Of a stretch of 64,000 nt of DNA, positions 16,647-25,787 are shown piece after piece. The translations under genes and the position numbers were made by a program. The notes below the pieces were generated by a model, which had not been told where the DNA came from, made no database searches, and saw nothing but the letters and a program-made list of their open reading frames with translations. Source of the stretch: Aestuariivita sp. (GTDB taxonomy: Bacteria > Pseudomonadota > Alphaproteobacteria > Rhodobacterales > Rhodobacteraceae); the NCBI GenBank assembly GCA_018401465.1, contig JAGYKE010000004.1, positions 806,001-870,000 of the forward strand, in the 5' to 3' direction. Position 1 is the first letter of the stretch. Every line of letters begins with the position of its first letter.

Positions 16647-18034
16647 ACCGACCAGACCTCGACCGGCCGGTCGAGACCGCGGATCGCCTGCGCGCCGCGC
16701 GGCTGCAGCGCTGCGGTGATAGCGCCGTCGGCGCCGTCGGTCTTCAGCACCTCGCCGCGCAGGTGGTCGCTGACGACCAGCGTCGCCTCCATCGTGCGGG
16801 TCAGTTTTTCAAGCCGGCTGGCCACGTTGACGGTGTTGCCGATGACCGCGTATTCCAGCCGGTTCGCGCCGATATCGCCCACGACCACAGGTCCGAAATG
16901 CAGGCCGATGCTGATGCGGATCGGGTCTTCGCCCGCCGCGGCGCGGTCGGCGTTCCAACCGGCCATTGCGCCGATCATGGCCTGCGCGCAGGCCAGCGCG
17001 TTCATCGCGTCGCGGTCGCCCGCGAAGGGCGTGCCGAAGGTCGCCATCAGCCCGTCGCCCAGGTATTTGTCGAGCGTGCCGTGGTGGCGGAAGACCTCCG
17101 CCTCCATCCGCTGGTGAAAGCCGCGCAGAAGGGTGATCACCGCTTCGGGATGGCGGTCGCCAGCGATCTGCGTGAAACCCACGATGTCGACAAACAGCAC
17201 CGCGACATCATGGGTGCGGATCTGCTTGAGCGGTTCGTCGTTTTTCGACAACTGGTCCACCACGTTGGGCGAGAAATAGCGCGACAGGTTCGCGCGTTCG
17301 CGCTCCAGCGCGGCGTTGTCGAGCAGCAGCCGGTTGAACCGCCGGACAGAGATGGCCAGCGTCGCGGCGACGATCAGGAAGACGACGACCTCCTGCACGC
17401 GGATGTCGAAATTGACGAGATTGGGGTCCATGCGCTGCAGAAGATCGGCGTCCGCGCCGAAGGCCGCCGCCGCCGCGTCGGTCAGGTCCTGGATCGTGCG
17501 CCCGAAATACCAGACCAGCCCCGCCGCCGCCAGCCACAGCGCCGCCGTCCAGTTCCCGATGGCCAGGATCGTGCGCCAGGAATAGGCCAGCGTGCCCCCG
17601 GCAAGGATCACGAAGAAATAGACGAAATTGCCGAATTCGAAGGACATGGCGGTGGGCCAATCCTGTGGGGCGAAAGGGTTGGGCAATGCCAGAGCCACGG
17701 TCATCAGCAGCAGATCGACGAAGATCAGCGCCAGTTCCGCGCCTGACCGCCCGACCCGTCCGACCCGCCACATGGCGCAGCCGTTGATCGCCAGAAGCAC
17801 CAGCAACCCGTGAAAATAGAGGACCGAGATATCCGCGACAAGGAAAGGCAGCATCACCGCGATCACGGCCAGCGCGATCCACCGCGCCCGGATCGCAAGG
17901 TCGAGCCCTTCGCGCTTGTGCCGCGCCAGTGCTTCCTCGGTATAGCGCGAGGGGCGTTCGAGATCGGCTGCAGTGACCCGGGGCGGCAGATCGGACTTGG
18001 TGAAGTTGGGCATGTGCGATGCCGTCTCGGCCAT
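16643..18034 (-). CDS. Membrane class III adenylate/guanylate cyclase
   Basis: 463-residue protein. Residues 1-50 are cytoplasmic, followed by roughly six hydrophobic helices (about 50-225). Next is a short linker helix with LERERANLSRYFSPNVVDQL, the usual coupling segment, and then a class III cyclase domain from about 265. The metal-binding aspartates are in VLFVDIVGFT and KYLGDGLMATFG; the Asn/Arg transition-state pair is in NTVNVASRLE. ATP is the likely substrate, but the specificity residues are not clear enough to exclude GTP. It stands alone, convergent with alkB (four-base overlap), with the cytochrome bc1 operon terminator behind it. Confidence 0.88.
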   Translation of the reverse strand: MAETASHMPNFTKSDLPPRVTAADLERPSRYTEEALARHKREGLDLAIRARWIALAVIAVMLPFLVADISVLYFHGLLVLLAINGCAMWRVGRVGRSGAELALIFVDLLLMTVALALPNPFAPQDWPTAMSFEFGNFVYFFVILAGGTLAYSWRTILAIGNWTAALWLAAAGLVWYFGRTIQDLTDAAAAAFGADADLLQRMDPNLVNFDIRVQEVVVFLIVAATLAISVRRFNRLLLDNAALERERANLSRYFSPNVVDQLSKNDEPLKQIRTHDVAVLFVDIVGFTQIAGDRHPEAVITLLRGFHQRMEAEVFRHHGTLDKYLGDGLMATFGTPFAGDRDAMNALACAQAMIGAMAGWNADRAAAGEDPIRISIGLHFGPVVVGDIGANRLEYAVIGNTVNVASRLEKLTRTMEATLVVSDHLRGEVLKTDGADGAITAALQPRGAQAIRGLDRPVEVWSV

Positions 18035-18118
18035 GGGGTGTCCTTTCCGGTCTGACCCTTCACGTCAGATAGGATATGTTAAGATATCTTACATCTTTAC
18101 CATGTCGCTTCAGGCAAG

Positions 18119-18145
18119 AAAAAACCCCGCGCCGGGGCGCGGGGT
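18119..18145 (-). terminator. Terminator of the cytochrome bc1 operon
   Basis: On the minus strand a perfect 9-bp GC stem (CCCCGCGCC with GGCGCGGGG, two-base loop) is followed by six T residues. It lies 31 bases after the cytochrome c1 stop. Confidence 0.88.
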
Positions 18146-18175
18146 CGGTGTCTTGCGGCCTGTGCGGGCGCGGGG

Positions 18176-18964
18176 TCAGGCGACCCGCTTGCCCTTGACC
18201 GGCGCCCAGAGGCGCTTGTTGGTGAGGTAGAGCAGCACCGACAGCACCGTCAGGAACAGCACCCCGACGAAGCCCGCCTGCTTGCGCGCCATCATCTTCG
18301 GTTCCGCCGTCCACATCAGGAAGGCGGAGACGTCCTTCGACATCTGCTCCACCGTCGCGGGCGTGCCGTCGGCATATTCGACCGAATCGTCGTAGAGCGG
18401 CTGCGCCATCGAGATGTAGCCGCCCGGGAAGGCGGTGTTCTTGTAGAGGGTGGTGCCTGCTTCTTCCTTCTCGTCGCCGGTATAGCCGGTCAGCAGCGAC
18501 GCGATGTACTCAGCCCCACCCATGCCCTTGAAGAGCTGGTTCAGACCCAGACCATAGGGCCCGCTGAAGCCCGCGCGCGCCTTGGCCATCAGGCTGAGAT
18601 CGGGCGCATTCGACAGACCGGACTTGGGGAAGTGGTCGGTCGGCGTTGCCGGGCGGAAGTCGTCGAGTTCGGGGTCGAAGACCTCGAAGTTCGCGGCATA
18701 GGCGCGGACCTGATCCTCGGGGAGGTTCGGCCCGCCCTCGTCACCCAGCGTGCGCAGCGGCACATAGCGCAGCCCGTGGCAGGCGGCGCAGACCTCGGTG
18801 TAGACCTGAAGCCCGCGCTGGAGCTGGTTCTGGTCATAGGCGCCGAAGGGGCCTTCATGGGCGAATTCGTAGTCGATGACTTCGCCTGCCTTGCCCGCGG
18901 CAAGGACCGGGCCGGCGGTCACGGCCAGCGCCGTGACCAAACCGATCGTCAGTTTCTTGATCAT
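18176..18964 (-). CDS. petC: Cytochrome c1 of the bc1 complex
   Basis: 262-residue cytochrome c1. A signal peptide (to about residue 24, LAAGKAG) precedes the heme-binding CAACH (Cys59, Cys62, His63). The axial-ligand region is [12 protein letters not shown], and a single C-terminal anchor helix [15 protein letters not shown] ends in a basic tail. It passes electrons from the Rieske protein to a soluble or membrane cytochrome c. I start at MIKKLTIGL because AAGGA is placed upstream and the signal peptide then has a normal basic N terminus; the frame is open for seven more codons. It is the third gene of petA-petB-petC. Confidence 0.93.
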   Translation of the reverse strand: MIKKLTIGLVTALAVTAGPVLAAGKAGEVIDYEFAHEGPFGAYDQNQLQRGLQVYTEVCAACHGLRYVPLRTLGDEGGPNLPEDQVRAYAANFEVFDPELDDFRPATPTDHFPKSGLSNAPDLSLMAKARAGFSGPYGLGLNQLFKGMGGAEYIASLLTGYTGDEKEEAGTTLYKNTAFPGGYISMAQPLYDDSVEYADGTPATVEQMSKDVSAFLMWTAEPKMMARKQAGFVGVLFLTVLSVLLYLTNKRLWAPVKGKRVA

Positions 18965-18981
18965 CACTCTCGGTCCTTTTC

Positions 18982-20331
18982 TCATTCGGCCGGCGTGGCC
19001 GCAGGCTGACCCGATGCGCTGCCCGAAGTCTTGGGGTAATGCGCGGCGAAGTCTTCCTCGATCGTGGCAGGCTGCGGCAGCGGCTTCTCGATCACGCCAA
19101 GCAGCGGCAGGATGATCAGGAAATACGCGAACCAGTAGGTCGACCCGATCAGCGCGATGTAGGGGTAGATCCCTTCAGCGGGCATCGCACCGACCCAGGT
19201 CAGCACGACGAAGTTCACGATGAAGAGCGAGAACCACCACTTGAACATCGGGCGATACCGGCCCGAGCGCACCGACGACGTGTCGAGCCAGGGCGCCAGC
19301 GCCATGACCACGATCGCGCCGAACATCGCCAGAACGCCGAAGAACTTGGCGTCGATGATGCCTGCGGTCAGGAAGTCTGCCGCGATCACGATCCAGACTT
19401 CGCCGTCGAAGGCGCGCAGGATCGCGTAGAAGGGCAGGAAATACCATTCCGGCACGATATGCGCGGGCGTCACCAGCGGGTTGGCTTCGATGTAGTTGTC
19501 GGGGTGGCCGAGATAGTTCGGCATGAAGCCGACGATCGCCCAGAACACCGCGAGGATCACCGCCAGAGCGAAGAGGTCCTTGATCACGAAATAGGGCCAG
19601 AAGGGCAGGGTGTCCTTCTTCGCCTCTTCCTTCGACCCGCGGCGCACTTCGACCCCGGTGGGGTTGTTGTTGCCGGTGGTGTGGAAGGCCCAGATATGGA
19701 CGATCACAAGGCCCAGGATCACGAAGGGCAGCAGGTAGTGCAGCGAGAAGAAGCGGTTCAGCGTGGCATTGTCCACGGCGGGCCCGCCCAGCAGCCAGGT
19801 CTGCAGACCTTCACCGATGAAGGGGATCGCGCCGAACAGGCCGGTGATGACCGTAGCACCCCAGAACGACATCTGACCCCAGGGCAGAACATAGCCCATG
19901 AATGCGGTGCCCATCATCAGCAGGTAGATCAGCATGCCGATGATCCACGTGACCTCGCGCGGGGCCTTGTAGGACCCGTAGTAGAGACCGCGGAAGATAT
20001 GCGCATAGACCGCGATGAAGAACAGCGACGCGCCGTTCTGGTGCAGGTAGCGCAGCATGTAGCCGCCGTTCACGTTGCGCATGATGTGTTCGACGCTGGC
20101 GAATGCCATGTCGACATGCGGGGTGTAGTGCATCACCAGAACGATGCCGGTGATGATCTGCAGCATGAGGCAGAACACGAGGACAATCCCCCAGATCCAC
20201 ATCCAGTTCAGGTTCTTGGGCGTGGGGATCATTATGGTGTCGTAGATCAGGCTGACGACGGGCAGGCGGCTGTGCAGCCACTTTTCACCCTTTGTCGTCG
20301 GCTCGTAATGATCGTGCGGAATACCGGCCAT
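18982..20331 (-). CDS. petB: Cytochrome b of the bc1 complex
   Basis: 449-residue full-length bacterial cytochrome b with eight transmembrane helices. It contains the quinol-oxidation site loop with PEWYF ([15 protein letters not shown]) and the heme-ligand histidines in the second and fourth helices (e.g. [13 protein letters not shown] and [15 protein letters not shown]). It is fused in the bacterial manner, not split as b6/subunit IV. It lies between the Rieske and cytochrome c1 genes with close spacing. Confidence 0.95.
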   Translation of the reverse strand: MAGIPHDHYEPTTKGEKWLHSRLPVVSLIYDTIMIPTPKNLNWMWIWGIVLVFCLMLQIITGIVLVMHYTPHVDMAFASVEHIMRNVNGGYMLRYLHQNGASLFFIAVYAHIFRGLYYGSYKAPREVTWIIGMLIYLLMMGTAFMGYVLPWGQMSFWGATVITGLFGAIPFIGEGLQTWLLGGPAVDNATLNRFFSLHYLLPFVILGLVIVHIWAFHTTGNNNPTGVEVRRGSKEEAKKDTLPFWPYFVIKDLFALAVILAVFWAIVGFMPNYLGHPDNYIEANPLVTPAHIVPEWYFLPFYAILRAFDGEVWIVIAADFLTAGIIDAKFFGVLAMFGAIVVMALAPWLDTSSVRSGRYRPMFKWWFSLFIVNFVVLTWVGAMPAEGIYPYIALIGSTYWFAYFLIILPLLGVIEKPLPQPATIEEDFAAHYPKTSGSASGQPAATPAE

Positions 20332-20342
20332 TGCGCGCTTCC

Positions 20343-20903
20343 TTATCCCAGTTTGATCGTTGTTTCGTCGACGAATTCGGCGACCGGAATCGGCAGATTC
20401 TCGGGCGCGGGGCCGCGGCGGATGCGGCCGGACGAGTCATAGTGCGACCCGTGGCAGGGGCAGAACCAGCCGTTGAAGTCACCCGCGCCGTCGCCCAGCG
20501 GGACGCAGCCCAGATGCGTGCACACGCCCATCATCACCAGCCATTCGCCGGCTTCGTCCAGCGCGCGGTTCTCGTCGGTCGCGGGGACGTCGCCGATGTT
20601 GACGTTGCGCGCGATCCGGTCGGGAAGGTCAGACAGTTCGACCGCGCGGGCCTCGTCGATCTCTTCCTGCGTGCGGCGGCGGATGAAGACCGGCTTGCCC
20701 AGGAACTTGACGCTGATCTGGGTGCCGACCTCGACGCCGCTGATGTCGACGCGGATCGACGACAGGGCCTGCACGTCTGCCGAGGGGTTCATCTGGTTGA
20801 CGAGCGGCCAGATTGCCGCCCCTGCGGTGACCGCGCCTGCGCCCGCGGTGGCGTAGTAGAGGAAATCCCTCCGGGTGCCTTCGTGCTCTTCTGCGTGGGA
20901 CAC
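20343..20903 (-). CDS. petA: Rieske iron-sulfur subunit of the bc1 complex
   Basis: 186-residue Rieske protein. It has a twin-arginine type N terminus ([15 protein letters not shown]) with a transmembrane anchor, then the 2Fe-2S cluster motifs CTHLGC and CPCHGSHYD. The start is a GTG at 20903, with GGAGA about 8 bases upstream on the minus strand; this puts RRDF at residues 11-14, as in other alphaproteobacteria. First gene of the operon. Confidence 0.93.
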   Translation of the reverse strand: MSHAEEHEGTRRDFLYYATAGAGAVTAGAAIWPLVNQMNPSADVQALSSIRVDISGVEVGTQISVKFLGKPVFIRRRTQEEIDEARAVELSDLPDRIARNVNIGDVPATDENRALDEAGEWLVMMGVCTHLGCVPLGDGAGDFNGWFCPCHGSHYDSSGRIRRGPAPENLPIPVAEFVDETTIKLG

Positions 20904-21064
20904 GAGGTTATCTCCAGTTCGGGGCCGGCAAGGGCCAATACAGCATGATGGCCCTGCCAAGGCAGAGCCGTCTCGCGGGGCTATTTAGCGGGGTGCCCCG
21001 GGGTCGTCCAGTCGTAGAGCATGCGCATGAAGTCGCAGGTGCGGCGCCGCCCGCCCGCGGGTCA

Positions 21065-21667
21065 TCACGCGGGCGCGGTCGTGGCCATCGACGGGCGCTG
21101 CCCGAAGGTGTCGAACCAGCTGGCCAGATGCGGCCGCCCGTCGCGCCAGTTGCGTGCGCCGTGCCGCAAGTCGAGATAGCCCAGCGCGCAGCCCACCGCG
21201 ATCTGGCCCGCGTCGACCGGCCCCGCCAGATGCGACATCCAGCGCTGTTCGATCGCGTCGAGCGTGCGCGAGACCTTGGCCCATTGCCCGTCCAGCCATT
21301 GCTGGGAGCGCTGAGCCTCGTCGCGGAAGCGGGTCTCGTAGACCATGAGCACCGCAGCGTCGAGAATACCGTCCGCCGTCGCCTCGAGCACGAGGATGTC
21401 CCAGAGCCGTGATTGCGGATAGAAGTCGTGATCGCTCAGCGTATCGATGAAGCGGCAGATCACACGGCTGTCGTACAAGGTCGGGCCGTCTTCGCGCACC
21501 AACGCGGGGATCTTGCCCAAGGGGTTCACCGCGATCAGGTCGCGCGCGGGGCCCATCGGCGTGGTCGTCACCTCGACCTCCGCGATGCGGCCGGTCAGCC
21601 CCGCTTCGGCGATCATCACGCGGACCTTGCGCACGAAGGGCGACGCGCCCGAGGTCATCAGTTTCAT
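21065..21667 (-). CDS. Glutathione S-transferase family protein
   Basis: 200-residue GST-like protein. The thioredoxin-fold half has SGASPFVRKVRVMI (Ser-Pro-x-x-Arg start typical of beta/stringent-starvation-like GSTs), NPLGKIPAL and LYDSRVICRFID. The C-terminal half is all-helical, with VGCALGYLDLR near the end. It is unrelated in close sequence to the GST at the start of the window. It overlaps the FMN-binding protein gene by four bases (ATGA), suggesting one detoxification-type operon. Confidence 0.88.
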   Translation of the reverse strand: MKLMTSGASPFVRKVRVMIAEAGLTGRIAEVEVTTTPMGPARDLIAVNPLGKIPALVREDGPTLYDSRVICRFIDTLSDHDFYPQSRLWDILVLEATADGILDAAVLMVYETRFRDEAQRSQQWLDGQWAKVSRTLDAIEQRWMSHLAGPVDAGQIAVGCALGYLDLRHGARNWRDGRPHLASWFDTFGQRPSMATTAPA

Positions 21668-22308
21668 GTTCCGTCCTTTTCTGGCGTCCCTGCGCCGCGC
21701 ATCAGCGCGGCCAGCAGGCGCGTGTCGGTGCCGATGCCGAAGGCGTCCACCCCGTCGGCGGCGCGCAGGCGCACATCGTCCGCCTTGTTCTGGTTCATTT
21801 TCCAGGTGCCGTCCACCGCTTCGACATCAAGACGCGCGGGCACGATCTGGCGCATCATACGCTCCATCACGCCTTCGGTCATCTTGTCGGTGGTCCAGGG
21901 CATCTTGGGCAGAAGCCGGTCTTCGAAATGCGCCGACTGCGCGTCGATCAGTTCGCGCAGGTCGGCGTCAGGAAGAAGCTGCAGCCGCCCGGTCAGGTGA
22001 ACGGCGATGTAGTTCCAGGTGGGCACCTGATCGGGAACACCGTACCAGTCGGGCGAGACATAGGCATCCGGCCCCGACACCGCGATGCGCGCGGGCAGCG
22101 GGCCGCCCTGCAGCGCCCGCGCGATGGGGTTCGACCGGACAAGATGCAGATGCGCCGACGTTCCCGCGTCGTCCAGCAGGAACGGAACATGCGCCAGCAT
22201 CGGTGCGGCGTCGGGCGCCGACACGGCAAGGATGCCGAAGCCCCGTTCGCACGCCCAGGCGAGGTTGCGGTCGGGCGACTCAGTATGGAAGACGGGATTG
22301 GGGTGCAT
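21664..22308 (-). CDS. FMN-binding negative transcriptional regulator / PaiB-like protein
   Basis: 214-residue PaiB-type split-barrel flavin-binding protein: VPFLLDD, PARIAVSGPDAYVSPDWYG, VPTWNYIAVHLTG and KMNQNKADDVR are diagnostic. PaiB in Bacillus was described as a regulator of sporulation and protease genes; most proteobacterial members have no known target and could be small flavin reductases. I start at MHPNPVF, which gives the conserved N terminus. Downstream GST is coupled by a four-base overlap. Confidence 0.82.
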   Translation of the reverse strand: MHPNPVFHTESPDRNLAWACERGFGILAVSAPDAAPMLAHVPFLLDDAGTSAHLHLVRSNPIARALQGGPLPARIAVSGPDAYVSPDWYGVPDQVPTWNYIAVHLTGRLQLLPDADLRELIDAQSAHFEDRLLPKMPWTTDKMTEGVMERMMRQIVPARLDVEAVDGTWKMNQNKADDVRLRAADGVDAFGIGTDTRLLAALMRGAGTPEKDGT

Positions 22309-22371
22309 CGGATGCGTCCTTTCACCGGCCATGCGTCGCGCAGGACGCGCCCTTGCGCAAGGGCCTGCGCG

Positions 22372-23070
22372 CTAGCCCCTGCCCAGATAGGCGGCCAGGC
22401 TTTCCGGCGGATCGGCGAGCACCGCGGCGGTGGGGGCCGGAGGATCGGCGCGGCCCTCGGCCACAACGATCACTGCGTCCGCGATGCGCGCGGCGTCGGC
22501 GGGGTCGTGCGTCACCATCAGAAGCGTCGCGCCGGTGTCGCCGGCAATCTGCGCGACAAGGTCGAGCATCTCTTCCTTCAGCGCGGGGCCGAGCGCCGAG
22601 AAGGGCTCATCCAGCAGCAGAAGCGGCCTGCCCTGCACCAGAACGCGCGCCAGCGCCGCGCGGCTTTGCTGCCCGCCCGACAGCTGCGCGGGGCGCCTGC
22701 CGCCCAGTCCGCGCAGCCCCACGTGTTCAATCGCCAGCGCCACCCTTGCCTGCGCCCCTGTGTCAAGCCGCAGCCGCGGGTCGATGCCAAGGCCCACGTT
22801 CTGTTCGACCGTCAGGTGGGGAAACAGGTTGCCGTCCTGAAACAGCGTCGCGCAGGGCCGTTGCCCCGGGGGCAGGATGCCGATGTCGCGGTCCTGCCAC
22901 AGGATGCGGCCCGCGATCAGGTCGTGAAACCCGGCGATCCCGCCCAGAAGCGTGGACTTGCCCGCCCCGGACGGCCCCATGACGGCGATGCGCGCGCCCG
23001 CCGGGACGCTCAGGTCGGCCGCCACGCGGAAGCCGCCATTGTCGATGAGCGCGCTCTCAAGCTTCAGCAT
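22372..23070 (-). CDS. thiQ: Thiamine ABC transporter ATP-binding protein
   Basis: 232-residue ATPase with Walker A GPSGAGKST, signature LSGGQQSR, Walker B LLLLDEPFSALGP and the switch His in MVTHDPADA. It energises import of thiamine or its phosphates together with ThiP and ThiB. Its start overlaps the end of thiP by 14 bases. Expression should be shut off by thiamine pyrophosphate through the riboswitch ahead of thiB. Confidence 0.92.
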   Translation of the reverse strand: MLKLESALIDNGGFRVAADLSVPAGARIAVMGPSGAGKSTLLGGIAGFHDLIAGRILWQDRDIGILPPGQRPCATLFQDGNLFPHLTVEQNVGLGIDPRLRLDTGAQARVALAIEHVGLRGLGGRRPAQLSGGQQSRAALARVLVQGRPLLLLDEPFSALGPALKEEMLDLVAQIAGDTGATLLMVTHDPADAARIADAVIVVAEGRADPPAPTAAVLADPPESLAAYLGRG

Positions 23071-24613
23071 GTCGCTGCCCCATCCTGTCGCAGGCCCAGA
23101 AGGCCGCGAGCGCCAGCGCCAGCAGCAGAAGGGCCGCGCCTGCCGCCGCCTCTGTCCGGTAGCTGCCCATCAGGCGATACATCTGCAAGGGCAGCGTCGC
23201 GGTGTCGGGATCGGCGAACAGCGCGATGACCCCCAGATCGCCCATCGACAGCGCCGCCGTCAGCCCCGCGGCGAATCCCAGCCGCGCCCGCAGCCGCGGA
23301 AGCAGGACAAGGCGCAGGAAGGCCGGCCCCCCCATGCCGAGCGACAGCGCAAGGCGGCCCTGACCTTCGGCGATGTCGCGCGCACCGGGGATCAGGATGC
23401 GCAGGGCGAAGGGCAGCGCCATCAGCGCGTTCACCAGCGCCGTCACCGGCAGCGCCAGCGCAAAGGGGTCGGCCACCGGGTTCACCAGAATGAAGGCCCC
23501 CGTCCCGATGACAAGGGGCGAGACCGCGATGCCCAGCATCGCCGCCGCTTCGGGCAGGGCGCGGGCACCGGTGGCTGCGGCCCAGGCCATCGGCAGCGCC
23601 AGTGCCAGCAGCAGCAGGGTCGAAACAGCGGCGATCGCGACCGACACCGCCGCCGCCTGCCAGACCTGCGGCGGCAGGCGCATCAGCCCCGGCACCCCGT
23701 CGGCGACGATCGCCGCCAGCGGCAGGACAAGGAAAACCGCCGCCGCCGCGATGAGACCCGCGTCCAGCAGGCGCAGCCCTGCGCTGCCGCTGTCCCAGCG
23801 CCGCACCGGCCGGTCAAGCCCGCCGCCCGTCCCGTCGAAGGGCGACAGCCACAGCGCCACCAGCGCCGCGCCGCCCGCCAGCGCGATCTGGATCACCGCA
23901 AGAAGCGCCGCGCGGCCAAGGTCGAAATCGAAGCTGAAGGCCTGGAAAATGGCGAGCTCCACCGTCGTCGCGCGCGGGCCGCCGCCCAAGGTCAGCGCGA
24001 CCGCGAAGCTGGACAGGCAGATCGCGAAGATCACCGCCCAGATGCCGGGCACCACCCGCGCCAGCATCGGCCGTTCCAGCCAGCGCGCGGTGTCGCGCGG
24101 GGCAAAGCCCAGGGCTGCGGCCAGCCGGAACCGTTCCGCCGGGATGTCGCGCCAGCCCTGCAGGATCAGCCGCGTCGCCAGCGGCAGGTTGAAGAAGACA
24201 TGGGCCAGAACCACCCCGTGCAGCCCGTAGATCTGCAGGGGCGGCAGGCCGAACAGGCCAAGCGCGTCGCTGATCCAGCCGCTGCGTCCGAAGACAGCCA
24301 GAAGCCCGAAGACCGCAACGATCACCGGCAGGATGAACGGCGCGCCCAGAAGCGTCACCAGCACCGCGCGCCCCGGAAAGCTGCGCCGCGCCAGGGCGCG
24401 TGCCACCGGAATGGCCAGCGCGACCGACAGCGTCGCCGACAGCACCGCCTGCAGGACGGAAAACCGGATCGCGGCCCAGTCGGCGGGGCCAAGGCCGCGC
24501 CCGCCTTCGGCGCGGAGCGCGACCGCCGCGACCGTGCCGAGGATGATCGCGGCGACCAAGGCCGCCGCGGCGATCCCCGCGCCCCGGCCTAGCGGCTGAG
24601 CGCGGCCAGCCAT
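23057..24613 (-). CDS. thiP: Thiamine ABC transporter permease
   Basis: 518-residue two-domain permease with about twelve hydrophobic helices. The two EAA-type cytoplasmic loops that contact ThiQ are seen as AAALGFAPRDTARWLERPML in the first half and RLALSLGMGGPAFLRLVLLP in the second. Both ends overlap neighbouring genes (25 bases with thiB, 14 with thiQ), so the operon is tightly coupled. Confidence 0.92.
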   Translation of the reverse strand: MAGRAQPLGRGAGIAAAALVAAIILGTVAAVALRAEGGRGLGPADWAAIRFSVLQAVLSATLSVALAIPVARALARRSFPGRAVLVTLLGAPFILPVIVAVFGLLAVFGRSGWISDALGLFGLPPLQIYGLHGVVLAHVFFNLPLATRLILQGWRDIPAERFRLAAALGFAPRDTARWLERPMLARVVPGIWAVIFAICLSSFAVALTLGGGPRATTVELAIFQAFSFDFDLGRAALLAVIQIALAGGAALVALWLSPFDGTGGGLDRPVRRWDSGSAGLRLLDAGLIAAAAVFLVLPLAAIVADGVPGLMRLPPQVWQAAAVSVAIAAVSTLLLLALALPMAWAAATGARALPEAAAMLGIAVSPLVIGTGAFILVNPVADPFALALPVTALVNALMALPFALRILIPGARDIAEGQGRLALSLGMGGPAFLRLVLLPRLRARLGFAAGLTAALSMGDLGVIALFADPDTATLPLQMYRLMGSYRTEAAAGAALLLLALALAAFWACDRMGQRHAEA

Positions 24614-25566
24614 TCGGCCAATGCGGCGTCGCGCATCGCGGGCACCTCGGCCGCGGGGACAAGCAGCGCGCGGTCGGGCGTGATCAGCGTGCCGAATCCG
24701 TCGGGCAGGCCCGCATCGGGCGTGACCGCCGGATACATCCAGTTCGTCGTCGGGATGACCGACTGGAAGGCGTCGGTCACCATGAAGGCGAGGAAGCGGT
24801 CGGCAAGTTCGGGCTGGTCGGTCGCGGCAAGCTTGGCCGCCACCTCGATCTGCATGTAGTGGCCTTCGTCGAAAGCGGCGGCGGTCTTGGTCGCGTCGTC
24901 TTCCGCGATCAGGTGATAGGCGGGCGAGGTGGTGTAGGACAGGACCATGTCGGCTTCGCCTTCAAGGAAAAGGCCATAGGCCTCGGACCAGCCGGGGGTG
25001 ACGGTGACGATGTTGTCGGAAAGCCCCTCCCATATCGCGGGGGCCTCAAGACCATAGGCGGTCTTGACCCACATCAGCAGGCCAAGGCCCGGGGTCGATG
25101 ACCGCGGGTCCTGGATGACGATCTTCAGGTCGCTGTCGGCTAGCGCGCGGAAATTCGCGGGCGCGGCAAGGCCTTCGCTGTGGACGAAGGCGAAGTAACC
25201 CCAGTCGAAGGGCACGAAGGTCGCGTCGTCCCAGGCGATGGGCAGATCGAACGCCGCCGTGACGGAATGCGGCGCGAAAAGGCCCGTTGCCGCCGCCGCT
25301 GCCGTCAGGTTGGTGTCGAGGCCCAGCACGACATCGGCGTCGCTGCGCGCGCCTTCCAGCTGCAGCCGCGCCAGAAGCGCCGCGCCGTCGCCCGCGCCGA
25401 CAAGGCGCAGGTCGCAGTCGCAGACGGCTTCGAACGCTGCCTCGATCTGCGGGCCGGGGCCCCAGTCGGCGACGAAGCTGTCATAGGTATAGATTGTGAG
25501 TTCGGGCTTGTCGGCCCAGGCAGCGGTTGCCGTCAAAACGCCCGCTGCAAATGCAAGATACTTCAT
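24589..25566 (-). CDS. thiB: Thiamine-binding periplasmic protein
   Basis: 325-residue substrate-binding protein with a signal peptide cleaved after AWA. The mature start DKPELTIYTYDSFVADWGPG matches TbpA/ThiB; later landmarks are IQDPRSSTPGLGLLMWVK and SYTTSPAYHLI, part of the thiamine pocket. I choose the second of two nearby ATG codons (MKYLAFAAG) because GGAGG is directly against the first (25572) and correctly spaced from this one. Expression is riboswitch-controlled. Confidence 0.93.
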   Translation of the reverse strand: MKYLAFAAGVLTATAAWADKPELTIYTYDSFVADWGPGPQIEAAFEAVCDCDLRLVGAGDGAALLARLQLEGARSDADVVLGLDTNLTAAAAATGLFAPHSVTAAFDLPIAWDDATFVPFDWGYFAFVHSEGLAAPANFRALADSDLKIVIQDPRSSTPGLGLLMWVKTAYGLEAPAIWEGLSDNIVTVTPGWSEAYGLFLEGEADMVLSYTTSPAYHLIAEDDATKTAAAFDEGHYMQIEVAAKLAATDQPELADRFLAFMVTDAFQSVIPTTNWMYPAVTPDAGLPDGFGTLITPDRALLVPAAEVPAMRDAALAEWLAALSR

Positions 25567-25616
25567 TGGCATCCTCCGTTTGCGGCGACGGGGCAAGGGA
25601 GGAGTCTGCATCCTTT

Positions 25617-25703
25617 ACCTTCCCTCCGCCGGTATGATCCGGTTCAGGTTCAACGGGTTCGCATCGCGCGTCTCAGCCCTGTCGCCAGGGCACCCCGAGG
25701 TAG
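25617..25703 (-). ncRNA. TPP riboswitch (THI element)
   Basis: Read on the minus strand, all conserved blocks occur in order: CGGGGTGCCC, GCTGAGA, ACCCGTTGAACCTGA, CCGG-ATCA-TACCGG and GGCGGAGGGAAGG. These form the P1-P5 arms of the thiamine pyrophosphate aptamer. It lies about 50 bases upstream of thiB, so high TPP should repress thiBPQ; repression through initiation or termination cannot be decided, but no obvious terminator follows. Confidence 0.95.
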
Positions 25704-25787
25704 GTGGTGGTATAGTGTGCTCCGTGGGTGGGGGCAAGGTGGCGCGGTGGGGGTGACAGGCGGGGCAGGGCGCACTAGCTGGCGCCC

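Noticed and set aside
19039-20442. Plus-strand frame opposite cytochrome b
   Set aside because: Antisense of a membrane protein; Asp/His/Gln-rich translation without family likeness.
22395-22412. TTTCCGGCGGAT in thiQ resembling the 2196-2218 dyad core
   Set aside because: Only the central TCCGGCGGA matches; the outer arms are absent and it lies in a normal coding region.
22952-24592. Plus-strand 546-codon frame opposite thiP
   Set aside because: Arg/Gln-rich shadow; the thiP frame shows two permease domains and fits the operon.
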